This document shows, piece after piece, positions 22,242-33,729 of a stretch of DNA of 64,000 bases. Every line of letters begins with the position of its first letter. Position 1 is the first letter of the stretch. Below the pieces are notes generated by a model. The model saw only the letters and a list, made by a program, of their open reading frames with translations. It searched no databases and had not been told where the DNA came from. Origin of the DNA: Ascarosepion bandense (Eukaryota > Mollusca > Cephalopoda > Sepiida > Sepiidae); assembly GCA_037127315.1 (NCBI GenBank), contig JBBBDQ010001124.1, positions 1,897,501 through 1,961,500 on the forward strand, in the 5' to 3' direction. The position numbers and the translations under genes are program-made.

Positions 22242-23095
22242 CTATCTGAATGGGACTTTCTCTATATGTCTGGAAAATGGATAAAGTTGGGGTGATTTGG
22301 CTCTGTGAAAATGACATCCTTTAGGTGACAGCATTTTTGCTTTCTTTGCATTGACAATGTCCAAATTGAGTAAGCAATCGGAATTTCAATAGTATTAGAT
22401 AATTGAATTTTTTTTTCTACAGAAGCTTATGTTGTTTTCATCTTCCATTGCATTGTTTGACCAAATTCATCATTTTTGCACAGTTCTAAGGAAATTATAT
22501 TTCCTACCCACCCTTGTTTACTTACGTGTTTTGGGCACCTTGGCGTGGTGTAATGGTTAGCAAGCTTGTCTTGCTAGAACCAGTTACAACTGAGTAGTGA
22601 GTTCGATTCTCACTGGGTACCCCACAGTTTCAGCTTTGTGCCGCATCTAAGTGGCGCTTTGAAAATCCCCTATCTGAATGGAACTTTCTCCATATGTCTG
22701 GAATATGGAGGGAGTTGGGGTGATTTGACTCTGTGAAAGTGACATCCTTTAGCTGACATCATTTTCGCTTTCTTTACATTGACAATGTCCGAATTGAGTA
22801 AGCAATCGGAATTTCAATCATATTAGAGAATTGTATTTTTTTTTCTACAGAAGCTTATGTTGTTTTCATCTTCCATTGCATTGTTTGACCAAATTCATCT
22901 TTTTTGCACAGTTGTAAGGAAATTATATTTCCTACCCACTCCTGTTTACTTATGCTTTCTGGGCACCTCAGTGTGGTGTAATGGTTAGCAAGCTTGTCTC
23001 ACTAGAATGATTATAACTAAGTAGTGAGTTTGATCCTCACTGGGTACCCCATACTTTCAGCATTGTGCCACATCTAAGCAGCTCTTAGAAAATCA
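22242..23095 (+). repeat. 428-bp tandem duplication, each unit ending in a tRNA-like SINE C head
   Basis: CTATCTGAATGG at 22242 recurs at 22670 and the two units stay colinear with about 90 percent identity. Each ends with a tRNA-like segment (22534-22622 and 22963-23049) with GTGTAATGGTTAGCAAGC (A box) and GAGTTCGATTCTC or a variant (B box), then CTAAG-GGCGCTT-like tail sequence. A third SINE C head at 63554 lacks the upstream 290 bp, so the duplication is local. Confidence 0.85.
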
Positions 23096-23419
23096 ACTGT
23101 CTACTTTCTGAATTAATCTGTTGCATTCATCTCTGTTATTATCAATATTACTCCTGAAAAAATTCATAGATATATTTGAATATGAGATGAGTCTTTTAGA
23201 AAAGAAACTAAATAAGCAATTCATATGCGCGTTCATTTAGTTCTTTCTTTTTTAATGTGTAGTCCCTTCATGATATAACTGATGTATTTTATAATTTTTA
23301 TCTTATTTTTCATTTAATTCTCTCCGTTATTGTTGACCACCATTTTAGGATTTTTATTTTATAATTGTTTCATAATATTTACTTAAATTATTTTTCTATG
23401 ATATTTCTTTATAAATTTT

Positions 23420-24140
23420 TTATTTAACTTTATTATCTATTTTTATCAACTATCATTTCTTTTTATTAACTTTATTATCATTTGTTATTAACTATTATTT
23501 TTTATTATCATTTGTTATTATTTTTATTTTTTATTTTTTATTATTTTTTATTATTTTTTTATTATTTTTTTATTATTTTTATTATTTTTATTTTTTTATT
23601 ATCATTTGTTATTAACTATTATTTTTTTTATTATCATTTGTTATTATTTTTATTTTTTTTTAATTTTTTTATTATTTTTTATTATTTTTTTATTATTTTT
23701 ATTATTTTTATTTTTTTTATTATCATTTGTTATTAACTATTATTTTTTTATTATCATTTGTTATTATTTTTATTTTTTTATTATTTTTTTATTATTTTTT
23801 TATTATGCTTTTATTATTTTTTTATTATTTTTTTATTATTTTTATTTTTTATCATTTGTTATTAACTATTATTTTTTATTAACTATCATATCTTTTTAAC
23901 TTTATTATTTTTATTATTAACTTCATTTTTTCTATGAACTATATTATCTTTTTTTATTAATTTTATTATTGTTTTTATTAACTATCATTTCTTTATTATC
24001 CTTTTTTATTAAATATCAATTCTTTCTATTAATTATATTATTATTTTTAGCAACTATAAAAACTTATTATTAACTTTATTATCCTTTTTTTTATTAATTG
24101 TATTATAATTTTTTATTAACTATTTTTCTTTTTATTAACT
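23420..24140. repeat. (TTATT)n low complexity with about 121-bp higher-order units
   Basis: TTATTATCATTTGTTATTA recurs near 23478, 23599, 23718 and 23840 inside T-rich filler. Apparent Phe/Tyr/Ile-rich frames are products of the repeat. Confidence 0.9.
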
Positions 24141-24143
24141 TTA

Positions 24144-24966
24144 CTTGCAGTATAGCCCGTCGTTGTTCAGTTGTACTGAAAGCTTTAAAACTAATCAATA
24201 GTCCAGGAGCTCAGACCCTTTGGACGTTGGCACAAAAAACGTAGGTTGTTGAAAGGTTGATCTTGAAGCTGTAGAACTTACTAAAATGAATAGATGTAAG
24301 TCAAATTTTGATTTCCGGTATCGATGTCAAAACAGTTTTCCATCGCAAACTGAATTTTGAAGGCTAAATATGTCCTTTGAGTAAATGGTATCATGGCTGA
24401 GACTAAGAACTACAATTATACTACTTAGATCAAAAACCAAAATAAAAGGGATATCAATTTCCAATATCGGAGTCAAATAAATCATCCAAGGATAAACTAA
24501 CCTAAGTAAATCCATGAAAACTTATCATACCCATTGGGAGTAAAATTGGAGAAAATGAGCCATATTGATGGCCGAATATCAATTTTTGATCAGATTTGAT
24601 AGAATATCGGGGGTATCGATTTCCGATATCGGGGAAAATGAGTGGTCTGAGAAGATCTACTAATGTTTGAGACTAAAAACTATAATTTTAACAAGTTAGA
24701 GAAAATTCTGCAGCAAGAACTACAATAAAAGGGCTGAAATCCTGATCTTGATCAGACCTGTTCAAATATTGGGGTATCAATTTCCAATATTGTGGGGAGA
24801 AATTGGAAAAAATAAGTAGCCCATGACCTGACTGAAAGCCTAAAAAATATTTGTGTGAAGTTTGGTGAAAATTGGATAAAAATTGTGGTTTTGTATAAAG
24901 GACATACATACAGACAGACAGATAGACAGACACAGACACAAACATCTTGCTTTTTATATATATAGA
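24144..24966 (-). mobile_element. Helitron-like non-autonomous element, simple form
   Basis: Read on the minus strand it begins TCTATATATATAAAAAGCAAG at 24966 and ends at the GC-rich hairpin remnant and CTGCAAG-T at 24144. Only one 5' end is present, unlike the composite copies. The middle (repeats of TCGATTTCCGATATCGG-like phrases) matches the 3' half of the copy at 39876. Confidence 0.7.
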
Positions 24967-25171
24967 TTATCATTTTTTATTAACTATCATTTCTTTTTAT
25001 TAACATGATTGTCTTTTTTATTAGAGGTTATTTCTTTTTAACAACTTTATTATCCTTTTTTATTAACTATCATTTCACTTGTATTAATTTTTTAATCTAT
25101 TTTTTAACTATCATTTCTTTAGACTAAGTTTATTATCAATTTTTTATTAAATATTACTTTTCTATTGACTA

Positions 25172-25675
25172 CTAGCAGTATAGTCTGGCGTTGCTCGGGT
25201 GTAATGAAAGCTTTAAAACTATTCCATGGTCCTGGAGCTCAAACTTAGCCTAAAGAATATTTGTGTGAAGTTTGGTGGGAATCGGATAAAAATTGTGGAT
25301 TTGTATAAAGGACATACAGACAGATAAACAGACACACACACACACACACAAACATCATGCCTTTTATAAATACATATTATCGATTTTCTGCACTACTGTA
25401 AGAACTGCAACCTTGAAACTTCTGAATATCGTTTCTTATGTCTTTGTCTATGAGTGTATCAAATTTGATTAAAATTGGACCACTCCTTCTATAACCCAAT
25501 TTTTTCGATTTTTGATATTTATCAGGGGTACCTCAGCACAAAACCAAGCTAAGAACACTCGCAGATGCTTATAGTACAACTGTGTAATTTTTCAAGAAAA
25601 TTGGTTCAGCCGTTTTGGAGTCTATGGGTAATGGACACACACACAGACAAAGTTCCATTTATAAATAAGTTTAGA
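25172..25675 (-). mobile_element. Composite Helitron-like element
   Basis: The minus-strand 5' end is TCTAAACTTATTTATAAATGG at 25675; the 3' end is the hairpin GAGCAACGCCAGAC then CTGCTAG-T at 25172. A second internal 5' end (AAAAGGCATGATG) lies near 25350. Same architecture as 3911, 39876 and 44030. Confidence 0.75.
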
Positions 25676-25823
25676 TTTAGGTACTATTTTCTATTAACTA
25701 TCATTTCATTTATAATAAGTTTATTATCTATTTTTTATTAAATATTATTTTCTCTTAGCTTTCATTTCTTTTTATTAACTTTATTATGCTTTTATTTGTA
25801 TTATAGCAATCTGATTTCTTTTT

Positions 25824-26455
25824 CAGTCATAGATGTGCGTTGTGGGGCAGTGGATATCGGCTTGGAACGAGAAACCGGGGAGCCGAGATCAAATTCCAGT
25901 TGAATCCATTGTATTCACTTACGCGCAAATACCCTTGGGAAAGGTATTAATCCGTCTCTTCCTTCTAGTTATGGGTTAAATAACAGGACAGATTGGGTTC
26001 TGTAGCCTTGGTCGGCAACCAGTCTACCGCAGAAAGCAATGGCAACCTACTGCGGGATAATCTTCTGCCCAGTCAGTCATGTCTCTTTCCAGTCATGATC
26101 GCCCAAAGCGTATATCACGTATGACACTTAATTGACTGACTCTGATTGAATATAATAACTGGAGACATGATTAAGGCTTTTACTGGGCATAAAGTGGGGG
26201 ATCAGTTTAAGATTGTTATGAAGTAATAAACTGATCCCCCACTAATTACTACATAATAATATAATACATTTCTTGCCCCTCTAGCTATGAGTCAAATAAT
26301 AGGACAGATTGGGTTCTATAGCCTTGGCTGGCAACCAGTCTACTGCAGAAAGCAATGGCAACCTACTGTTGGATAATCTTCTGCCCAGTCAGTCATGTCT
26401 CTTTTGAGACATGATCGCCCAAAGCGTGTATCACGTATGGCACTTAACTGACTGA
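25824..26455 (+). mobile_element. Composite SINE A with 13-bp target duplication
   Basis: Full SINE A (head TGCGTTGTGGGGCAGTGG), AT link, palindrome (26181-26245), headless SINE A. CTGATTTCTTTTT flanks the whole at 25811-25823 and 26456-26468. This perfect duplication shows that the composite inserted as one unit by target-primed retroposition. Confidence 0.9.
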
Positions 26456-26468
26456 CTGATTTCTTTTT

Positions 26469-26786
26469 GTGAGTTTATTTGCTATTGCACACAGCAAAAA
26501 AAGCACATCATAGCAAGATTTTTGGTTAGCTTAATACAATTAATAATGCTGTAACTTGTAACTTTATAAGAATAGCATTGGGTCTACATCTCTACTCATT
26601 ATATTAACGGTTTGAATTTTGTATGTGTTACAACAGCTCAGAAGAAAATCATGTGAACATTGAAAGAAGACAAGACACTAAAAGATGTCTAGTTGTTGCA
26701 ATTAATAAGGATATTCGAGACAGAATATAATATAAAAATATATATTTTATATAACTTTATATAGAAATGAAATTTAACTGATAGTT
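26469..26786. other. Unassigned spacer
   Basis: No recognised element. Confidence 0.4.
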
Positions 26787-27283
26787 ACAGGGTTTCTGGG
26801 TATGACGGTAAACTGCATCTGGCAGCAAGGCCTCTGATTGGGAGGGTGTGAGGAGAATGGAACCACCTCTTAATTGCTGTTGTTCCCAGGTCCACCCTGA
26901 TCCGGCGTGGTAGCACCTGTTAGGGTCCCAGCAATGAGCAAATAGTTAACCCTCAAACTGAGGCTAAAACACCATGAAAGTATAAAAATAGACTTTTATA
27001 GAAATATATACATTTTTAAATTAAAAATATTACCAACAATACATTTTTGAAAAAAAAATATTATTGCCATCAATAATTTTTTGAAGGATAAATTATTACC
27101 AGCAATACATTTTTGAATACAAAACTAAAAGAAATAAAAAAATTTTCATCAAAATCTGACTAAACTAACTTTTTCACTGTAACCAAACATTAAAAAAAAA
27201 ACAACCTTAAAACACCACCTTTTTGGTATTAAATAACCCACAGAGGTGTTGATATGCCGTTAAACAAAACTCAAATACAAATA
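26787..27283 (+). mobile_element. SINE B, uninterrupted reference copy
   Basis: Runs from CTGGGTATGACGGTAAACTG through GGTAGCACCTGTTAGGGTCC, the ATTACCAGCAATACATTTTTG tail units and the terminal AAATAACCCACAGAGG / GCCGTTAAACAAAAC block. No clear tRNA A/B boxes are visible, so the head origin is unknown. It is the template for recognising insertions in the copies at 5085 and 34541. Confidence 0.75.
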
Positions 27284-27559
27284 CAGATAGTTACAGAGAA
27301 GTTTCATCTATTTTTTTTTTGTAAATGATTATAAATTTTATGAGTAAGAAGAAACATGACATTGTGTTCATTTAAAACTTTTAATTATCTTTCAATGAGT
27401 TATTGCAATTACAACAATTATTTTTAATTTTTTTACTAATAATAACTGGTGGCTTCCTTCTTCTTCTTCTTCTTCTTCTTCTTTTGTTTGAGTAATTTTA
27501 AGGGTTTGTGAAACACTATTGAAGAGTTGTCTATACTCGGTATATATTTTGTTTTTATC
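27284..27559. other. Spacer with (CTT)n at about 27458-27483
   Basis: A short trinucleotide microsatellite; otherwise unassigned. Confidence 0.7.
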
Positions 27560-28056
27560 ATTTCACCCCAAGCAAGGCATTCTACTGCTACTGTCGCACA
27601 TAAGGTTACATAGGGGAAAGTGAAGAGAAAGAGGGGTTAGTTATAGGAAATGTCAGGAGGAGGGTAATAGAGGGATGAGAATACCGAGAATGGGGGTGAA
27701 GTAGATGGAGAGAAGAGCTTGAAAAAATGGATGCGAGTCAGTGAGATAGGAGATGTCTATTGACCTTACATTTAAATTCATGGAGATTGTAGCTGTCAGG
27801 GAAGCAAGTATATAGAAGGGAATTCCACAGGTGGGAAGTGCGTGAAAAGAAGCTGTTAGAGTAGAAATTGGGGTAACATTTTATCAGTTTCACTGTAAAA
27901 GGGTGGGACCTAGTTGCTAATCTAGTAGCTCGTGCAGATTCATACCTAGGGTGCACCAGTGATCTAAGTTCATTGGAGCAGAAGCCGTGAAAGTATTTAT
28001 AGAAGAGGCACAGGGAAGCCATGTCACGGTGAGAGAGCAATTGCAGCCGAGCTGCC
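27560..28056 (-). pseudogene. LINE D C-terminal fragment
   Basis: An antisense frame of about 100 residues carries MLSHRDMASLCLFYKYFHGF, then TRLATRSHPFTVKLIKC, SFFSRTSHLWNSLLYTCFP and SYNLHEFKCKVNRHL, the conserved C-terminal tail after the RT of family D. The 3' end is the CCAAGCAAGGC block. 5'-truncated; this stretch is open. Confidence 0.85.
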
Positions 28057-28059
28057 TAG

Positions 28060-28371
28060 TCACTATTTGGTACATTTTGTTTAGATGGAAAAGGTTTTTC
28101 GGATGATATGTGCAATTCTACACAAAGCATTCTCTTGTAGCTCTGAGGCGCTAATGTGTTCAGAGATTTTGCTCATATGATTTCCAGTGTTCTTCATCAT
28201 GCTAAATGCCTCTATCAAAATATACCACATTTTTGCTACTTCTATTTGTAAGTCATTGTGATCTGACAGTTTTTGAAATTGTTTATTATCCCTACTACTA
28301 CTACTGCTACTACTACTATTATTGACATTATTATTATTATTGAGTGATGAATTAACAAAGTACCAATCAGC
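28060..28371. other. Unassigned spacer with (CTA/TTA)n
   Basis: A trinucleotide-rich patch lies at about 28290-28345. Confidence 0.5.
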
Positions 28372-28652
28372 GGCTCGGAACGAGAAATCGGGGAACTGAG
28401 TTCAAATTCCAGTTGAATTCCTTGCATTCACTTACGCGCAAATACCCTTGGGAAAGGTATTAATCCGTCTCTTCCCTCCAGTTATGGGTTAAATAATAGA
28501 ACAGATTGGGTTCTATAACCTTGGTTGGCAACCAGTCTACTGCTGAAAGCAATGGCAACCTACTGCGGGATAATCTTCTGCCCAGTCAGTCATGTCTCTT
28601 TCGAGACATGATCGCCCAAGCGTGTATCACACATGGCACTTAACTGACTGAC
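28372..28652 (+). mobile_element. SINE A, 5'-truncated
   Basis: Begins at GCGGCTCGGAACGAG, missing the A-box part of the head, and runs to GGCACTTAACTGACTGAC. Confidence 0.9.
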
Positions 28653-30268
28653 CACTCATCTACAAATATACAAAGCCCAATATACCTATGGAAACTAAAA
28701 TGCCGCATGTTTGTTTTATTATAGGTGCATGTTTGCATGTGATAAACAAAGAAGCATAATAAAATTTTGGTTTCTATTACAGACTATTCTTTTTATAAAA
28801 AAAGTTCTCAATGTCTTTTGGGTATGACTGTTTCTTTTGAGTTCAGAAATAAGTTATGTTAAGTAGGGATAACAATGGTTAAAATAGTCAAGCACAAGTT
28901 AGCTTAACACTGAGTTGGAATAACCAAATTACTTTCCAATAGGGCTGCCTGGCAGAGCCACTCGCTATTGTTGGAAAGTGGAAAAGAGGAACATTCTGTT
29001 CTTTCTGGAATTAGAGTCATAAAATTGTGTAGATGACGGAAAACCCTTTCAAATTTCTTTATTAGTTGCATTATGAGAAAATGAATTTCTTTTTCTTTTT
29101 TTTTATTATTTTATTTATTGATTTCTTTCATTTTCTCACATACTCATTATGACATCCAATCTGATAAGTGTATACAAAGCCCATGCATCACAGCCAAATG
29201 TGTACAATATGGCGATTGGCTTTGATAAAAGCAGCATATATAAGCACTTGCAACTTGGGCTCTGAAATACTTTCAGATCAAGTAACCCAATCTGCTCAGA
29301 CAGTCTGTGATCCAGAGTGTTGGAAGGTCAAGCAACCGATGAGTAAATTTATTGTATTGAGCCAGATATTTATTGTAGCCTCCTATTTTAATTCAGCAGA
29401 ACAAAACATGTACAGGTTAACAAGTTCAATCACGATTAAAAGCCATGGGAGCCATGCCTGGTATTGTTTGGTATTATTATTATTATTATTATTATTATCT
29501 TTTTTTTCTTTAAATAAGTCTCTTGAATCTTGAGAAATATACTTTAGGTTGATAGATAAAAGATTTTATGTTTCACTTAACTTTTCATAGCGTAATTATT
29601 TTCAGAGTCCCTTTTCTCATATTTGTCATTGTGTTATCATTAGCTGGAGTGCTTCAAAGAGAAGAGAACTGCCCACAACATTAAAAAAAAAATTTTTACA
29701 AGAAATATGAGAAGGTTGTACATCTAACCTTTGGTGGAGTAGGTATCTAGTTCAAAATCACATGACTGCAAAACAGTTAATGTTGAATGGGATCTCCTTG
29801 ATATTCAATCTACCAGACGAGAGGCACACATTACAGCTTCATATTTTGTACATTAATCATTACTCAAAATGAAAATCACAGACAAGCAAAGGGATCGTTT
29901 TTATTCAGATCTTCTCAGAAGAAACGTCTTTCTTGCAATGCACCTCTCTTCAATTTTAACATACATACGATTATATAATGCAATTTCTTTTGAGTTTTAC
30001 TCAAACTCATTGAAAATATAACCATTTTCAAAACAAGTTCCTCATATCTTCTTTTGAAATGCCCTGTCCTGTCAGAGGATAGATGATCATATCACCCCTT
30101 TTCTTAGTAATATCTTTTATTTTTTTGATAGTTTCCTTTTCATGTGTAACTTGAAGAGAAAATAATAACATAACTGACATTTGACGCTACTCTGAACAAC
30201 AGGTTAGGAAGAAAACCCCCATCAATACTAGAAAGAGAGATACTTGTCTTGAGAAATATATTTTTTTT
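28653..30268. other. Unassigned; (ATT)n at about 29472-29500
   Basis: A 121-residue plus-strand frame spans 29168-29533 but ends in microsatellite-encoded leucines and has no recognisable domain. Nothing else stands out. Confidence 0.5.
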
Positions 30269-30895
30269 TGTTGTGTTATGGCTCATACCATGTGACATCC
30301 GGTCACCCGGATGTATAAAAGGCAATGTGTGTTTAGCACGGGGAGTTGTCATTATCAAGTAAAGTCACACCTACTACTGCGAGAGACTGTAAATATTGTA
30401 TATACCTCTTAGTTCTACCACTCTGGTAATAAAGTAGTTGATCTACATTTCACTGTGTATCTCTTCATTCCACGATACATTTTTAAAAAAATTTTTAAGA
30501 GTGAAATTTTATGAATTTTTCTTAATTCTGCGATACAACAAAAGTGAACCTTTCTAAAAAAAAAAAATTAATTTTAAAGAAAAAAATACTTCTTGTTTGT
30601 ACCACTCTGGTAATAAAGTAGTTTATCTATATTTCACTGTGTATGTCTTCATTCCATGATACAACATTTTTAAAAAAATTTTTAAGAATGAAATTTTATA
30701 AATTTTTCTTTATTCTGCGATACAACAAAAGTGAACCTTTCTAAAAAAAAATTAATTTTAAAGAAAAAATACCTCTTGGTTGTACCACTCTGGTAATAAA
30801 GTAGTTTATCAACATTTCACTGTGTATCTCTTCATTCCACGATACAACATTTTTAAAAAATTTTTTAAGAGTGAAATTTTATAAATTTCAATCAG
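30269..30895 (+). mobile_element. LTR (family L2) with its 3' half triplicated
   Basis: Starts TGTTGTGTTATGGC. It has a TATA box TATAAAAGG at 30314-30322, a polyadenylation signal AATAAA at 30428 and an end at CACGATACA (about 30478). The segment from TACCACTCTGGTAATAAAG recurs at 30416, 30600 and 30783 (periods 184 and 183), each unit ending GATACA(ACA) and separated by an A/T-rich link. The promoter part is present once. No internal coding region is seen. Confidence 0.65.
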
Positions 30896-31759
30896 CAACA
30901 GTACTGGCTGCTCATGCATGCCAAAGGTTTCCTTATAAGGAAACAGCTAATATCTCCATTGCCAAAATCATTTTATTTACATGAATTGCCATGAATTCCT
31001 GGAAAATAAAATGGAATGCTTTCCTATTGTCTTCTCCAAATTTTTGAATTCAGAATTGTCCTTCTCAGACTGGTTGCCATCGGAATCTAAAATTGCCATA
31101 ACATTTATCCTCTGCTACAATGTTTTATCTCCTGGCAAAAATTTATCTATATTCTATTAAAAACCATTTCTCTATTTATCCAGTACATCTGCCCCTGGAA
31201 TTGTTGAATCATCAGTTGGATTCGGCTTAATTTAGATACGTTGGGATATAGTAGTGTTTTTTCAGCTTGTTTAGGTCATATCCAGTGATGATTACTAACT
31301 GTCCCAGTCAACCAACATGTCAATAAGTAATAACAATGTGTAAGTCAAACAGTCACAGTATTGATGTCAGATTGTAATACCATTCATTGGTGATCTCCAT
31401 GTGGTCATTATCAACAAGCATTGTCCAAATTATTAAATAGTTCAGTGACTGCCAACAATCATGTACGTGAGTGTCACTTGACCTGAAAAATACGCTGCCC
31501 TAAACAAATAACACTTACAACTTTTAGAAGAAATTTAATAGATTTTGTTTTTGTCAATTAAGCTCATCACAATTATTTTGTTTTTAATTTTCAAGATTTT
31601 AAGAAGGGGTTCACTTTGCTATGTAAATTCATTGAAAATTGATCTCCCTTCATAAGCCTCCCCCAAAAATAATGATGTGTGAACTTTTGACTTAAAGGCA
31701 AGGATGAAAAACAAGTAATAACTCATTTCAGAAAACTGGTAGATTAGGTGATGTCCTAC
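30896..31759. other. Unassigned spacer
   Basis: No recognised gene or repeat. Confidence 0.5.
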
Positions 31760-32045
31760 ATTTTAACCAAGCACCTGTGGCTTAGTGTTTACAATGTTAG
31801 TATTATAACCAGGAGACCTGGGTTCAAATCACATCATGGTCAATTCATCAACAACAAGAAGATAATCCCAGCATGCTACACTATTGAAAAGAGCCCGAAG
31901 ACTGCACCATGACTGGATTCAAGCTTTCTGTGCAAAATTGAGTAAAGGAAAATCTTCGAAAGCTGTTTGTTGATAATTGTGCTAACACAAAGTCACAAGT
32001 CATTATGACTGAGAGTGTGAGTATACTGACCTTGTTCAAAATGGT
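31760..32045 (+). mobile_element. tRNA-like SINE (family H), single copy
   Basis: GCACCTGTGGCTTAGTG (A box region) and GACCTGGGTTCAAATC (B box region) stand about 45 bp apart, as in a tRNA-derived SINE. A unique tail of about 200 bp follows. It matches no other family here. Confidence 0.5.
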
Positions 32046-32456
32046 GATCAGACTAAATTGTATGCTTTATCCTAGAAATTTTTTTTTTTATAATCGTTTC
32101 ACCCCAAGCAAGGCAGTACTGCCACTAGTGCACAGGGGGCTACATGAGTGGGAGAGCAAAAAAAAGAAGCAATCAACAAGATAAAGGCAGTGTCAGAGAA
32201 TGAATAAGAGGAGAATAGAACTCCTGGTGTAAAGTCGATTACATCAGAGTAGAGCAAAAAAGAATAAGAGCAATATACAGGGAAATGATAAGAGAAAGAT
32301 AGGAATCAGTGAAATAAAAGATGGCAATTGATGTTGGACTTAAACTCTTAGAGATTTTAGCTATCAGGGAAGCAAGTAAACAGAAGGAAATTTTACAGGC
32401 GAGAAGTGCGAGAAAAGAAACTACTAGAAGAGAAGTGGCAGCAACATTTAACTTTA

Positions 32457-32816
32457 ATTGGAGTAGATAGACTAAACTATTGCCCGGTTCACACTCCACC
32501 CTCGTCTATTGAACAGGTGAAGAGGCTCATCCCTTGTTTCCTGTTTAGGATGTGGTTTCCGGTTTTTCTCTTTTCCAATCTTTTCACTCTTTTTTTCTTA
32601 TTTTATTTTATTTATTTTCAATTGGAGTAGATAGACTAAACTATCGCCCGGTTCACACTCCACCCTCATCTATTGAACAGGTGAAGAGGCTCAGACCTTG
32701 TTTCCTGTTTAGGACGTGGTTTCCGGTTTTCTCTTTTCCAATCTTTTCACTCTTATGTAGCCCCCTGCGCATCAGTGGCGTTTTCGCCTTGCTTGGGGTG
32801 ATATGATTAAAAAAAA
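32457..32816 (+). mobile_element. LINE D 3' end with two VNTR units, inserted in the opposite strand
   Basis: Two copies of the GGAGTAGATAGACTAAACTA unit are followed by the terminal block GTAGCCCCCTGCGCATCAG ... TTGCTTGGGGTGATATGATT and an A tail. It lies inside the antisense LINE D. Confidence 0.8.
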
Positions 32817-33012
32817 AAACTGTTTTGACTGTAAAAGGGTGGGAATCTTGTTGCCAGTCTAGTAGCTCAAGTAAATTCATGTAGAGGGAACACCAGAGAG
32901 ATAAGCTTGTCAAAGCAGAAGCCATGAAAATATTTGTAAAAAGACAGTGGAAAGCCACATCCCATCAGTGAGAAAGTGACTGGAGCCAAGCTGTCAAATC
33001 AGGATCGATTAT

Positions 33013-33275
33013 TGTTGTAACCCAGTTTAAGGGGGTCACAAATAAAAACAGAAACACGGGATTAATGTAAATAACGCGTAAAGGTACAATATGCCATCTT
33101 GTTCGTCTAGCTGACAAGCAAGCGGTGTTGGATATCAAAATCTTTGTTTGGTAAGTCACACTACGGGTGTCTGACTCATATCAGACTGGTGCTCTCCTGG
33201 TGACTACTAGTCACATGGTATTTCTGCAGGTTGAGTTAGTCCATTACTATGTTAATGGGAAGGTCCACCACAACA
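33013..33275 (+). mobile_element. Solo LTR (family L3), 263 bp
   Basis: Starts TGTTGTAACC, ends CCACAACA, includes AATAAA, and is flanked by ATTAT at 33008-33012 and 33276-33280. It interrupts LINE D. Orientation is assigned from the AATAAA only. Confidence 0.75.
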
Positions 33276-33420
33276 ATTATATTGCAGATCCTCCTTTGAG
33301 TTTTGCTGAGATTGATAGCAGGGGTGCTCAACCAGATATAACAAATGTATTCAATGCACAGATGGATGTAACTAATGTCTACTCAGCATAGTTATGGTAT
33401 AAATCAGAGTTAGGCTCTGT

Positions 33421-33718
33421 CAGTCAGTTAAGTGCCATACATGATACACGCTTTGGGTGATCATGTCTCGGAAGAGACATGACTGACTGGGCAGAAGATT
33501 ATCCCGCAGTAGGTTGCCATTACTTTCTGCAATAGACTGGTTGCCAGTCAAGGCTATAGAACCCAATCTGTCCTATTATTTAATCCATAACTGGAGGGAA
33601 GAGACGGATTACTATCTTTCCCAAGGGTATTTGTGCATAAGTAAATGTGAAGAATTCAACTAGAATTCAAACTCAGCACCCCAATTTGTTGTTCTGAGTC
33701 GATATCCACAGCACCACA
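33421..33718 (-). mobile_element. SINE A
   Basis: Full-length antisense copy. AGGCTCTGT at 33412-33420 and 33719-33727 is a 9-bp target duplication. Confidence 0.9.
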
Positions 33719-33729
33719 AGGCTCTGTGA

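Larger units (their letters stand above)
32084..33410 (-). pseudogene. LINE D copy split by two later insertions
   Basis: Antisense LINE D pieces lie at 32084-32456, 32817-33012 and 33276-33410. Aligning them by eye to the copy at 7928-9012 gives one continuous element. The first gap is filled by a sense-oriented LINE D 3' end, the second by a solo LTR with its target duplication. Many stops; no functional protein. Confidence 0.8.

Noticed and set aside
22242..23095. CRISPR-like or regulatory tandem array
   Set aside because: Only two long units, and tRNA-derived heads explain them; the genome is eukaryotic.
23482..23899. Overlapping Phe/Tyr/Ile-rich frames resembling membrane proteins
   Set aside because: Low-complexity TTATT repeats.
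29168..29533. 121-codon plus-strand frame
   Set aside because: Ends in (ATT)n-encoded leucines, no domain, no splice or promoter signal that I can support.
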